A model generated the notes under the pieces. That model saw nothing but the letters and a program-made list of their open reading frames with translations, was not told the DNA's origin and did not search any database. A DNA stretch of 11,855 nucleotides from positions 1-11,855 of the forward strand of contig DEDL01000020.1 of the NCBI GenBank assembly GCA_002349525.1, read 5' to 3'. Origin of the DNA: Lachnoclostridium sp. UBA2905 (GTDB lineage: Bacteria > Bacillota > Clostridia > Lachnospirales > Lachnospiraceae). Below are positions 11,624 through 11,855 of the stretch, piece by piece; position 1 is the stretch's first letter, and every line of letters starts with the position of its first letter. The position numbers and the translations under genes were made by a program.

Positions 11624-11855
11624 CTAAAGCATATACTTATTCAGGTCTACTTTACCGTCAACCACCTTAATACCTTCCGCTTCGAGCAATTTTTTCTGAA
11701 CATTTGCTCCTCCAAATGCAAATGCACCTGCAAGCTTTCCATTTGAATCAACGACTCTATGGCATGGTATAATTCCAGGTTCCGGATTCTTGTGAAGTGC
11801 ATTTCCAACAGCTCTTGCCATCTTCTTATTGCCTGCCATTTCAGCAACCTGTCCA
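11624..11855 (-). CDS. ogt: Methylated-DNA-protein cysteine methyltransferase, 3' part
   Basis: The frame enters from the right edge and ends at TAG 11624-11626, so only the C-terminal 76 residues or so are present (GQVAEMAGNKKMARAVGNAL...). IPCHRVV carries the active-site Cys that takes alkyl groups from O6-alkylguanine in a suicide reaction. RAVGNALHKNP before it and AFAFGG...KKLLEAEGI after it are family features. The ATG at 11837-11839 is internal. It is a DNA repair protein and probably a host gene flanking the accessory region rather than cargo. Whether it is Ogt, or an Ada C-terminal domain, cannot be settled because the N-terminus is outside the window. Confidence 0.88.
   Translation of the reverse strand, partial: GQVAEMAGNKKMARAVGNALHKNPEPGIIPCHRVVDSNGKLAGAFAFGGANVQKKLLEAEGIKVVDGKVDLNKYML

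Noticed and set aside
1..11855. SipW signal peptidase gene in the window
   Set aside because: Expected from the signal sequences, but no product with a signal-peptidase pattern is encoded here; it must lie outside or elsewhere.

Overview
The window reads as a piece of a gut-type Lachnospiraceae (Firmicutes, Clostridia) genome. This rests on AT-rich DNA with GGAGG-type ribosome sites, SipW-type 'SSTYAWF/Y' export signals, a Tn916-family integrase/excisionase pair and typical clostridial helix-turn-helix and toxin-antitoxin proteins. No 16S or tRNA is present, so the assignment is inference. Every supported gene lies on the minus strand, so biological order runs from high to low coordinates.

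Right part (about 7.8-11.86 kb): the 3' part of an alkylguanine-DNA methyltransferase gene enters from the right edge. It is followed by an N-terminally truncated Tn916-type excisionase remnant, a HigB/HigA-like toxin-antitoxin operon with a perfect operator palindrome and a coupled third XRE gene, an orphan metallophosphatase between two intrinsic terminators, and a complete Tn916-type tyrosine integrase. Cargo therefore sits between the xis remnant and int, which are normally adjacent in this family.

Middle part (about 5.2-7.8 kb): about 175 bp beyond the integrase stop lies a 13-codon fragment matching the N-terminus of a low-molecular-weight protein tyrosine phosphatase (LMW-PTP). It ends at the 10-bp sequence TGCCACGGCA. 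An intact LMW-PTP gene 2.1 kb further on carries the same 10 bp at the same codons. Between the two copies lies an AbiE-like (type IV) regulator/nucleotidyltransferase pair with its own inverted-repeat operator. The arrangement looks like an integrase-free cargo unit bracketed by attachment sites in the 5' end of the LMW-PTP gene, with the integrase-bearing element joined in tandem.

Left part (0.5-4.8 kb): a four-gene operon encodes a PilZ (c-di-GMP receptor) protein, a membrane-anchored TasA/camelysin-like protein and two SipW-type exported TasA/camelysin-like proteins, ending in a strong terminator. The likely job is c-di-GMP-linked production of surface or matrix fibres. A sipW-like peptidase is not in the window. 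The intergenic spacers are unusual: a 13-bp tandem repeat array; a leader with a GNRA-capped hairpin and mutually exclusive helices; and three hairpins whose 7-nt loops are identical or exactly complementary. At the extreme left, the 5' part of an unrecognised hypothetical gene, possibly of integrative-element origin, runs off the edge.
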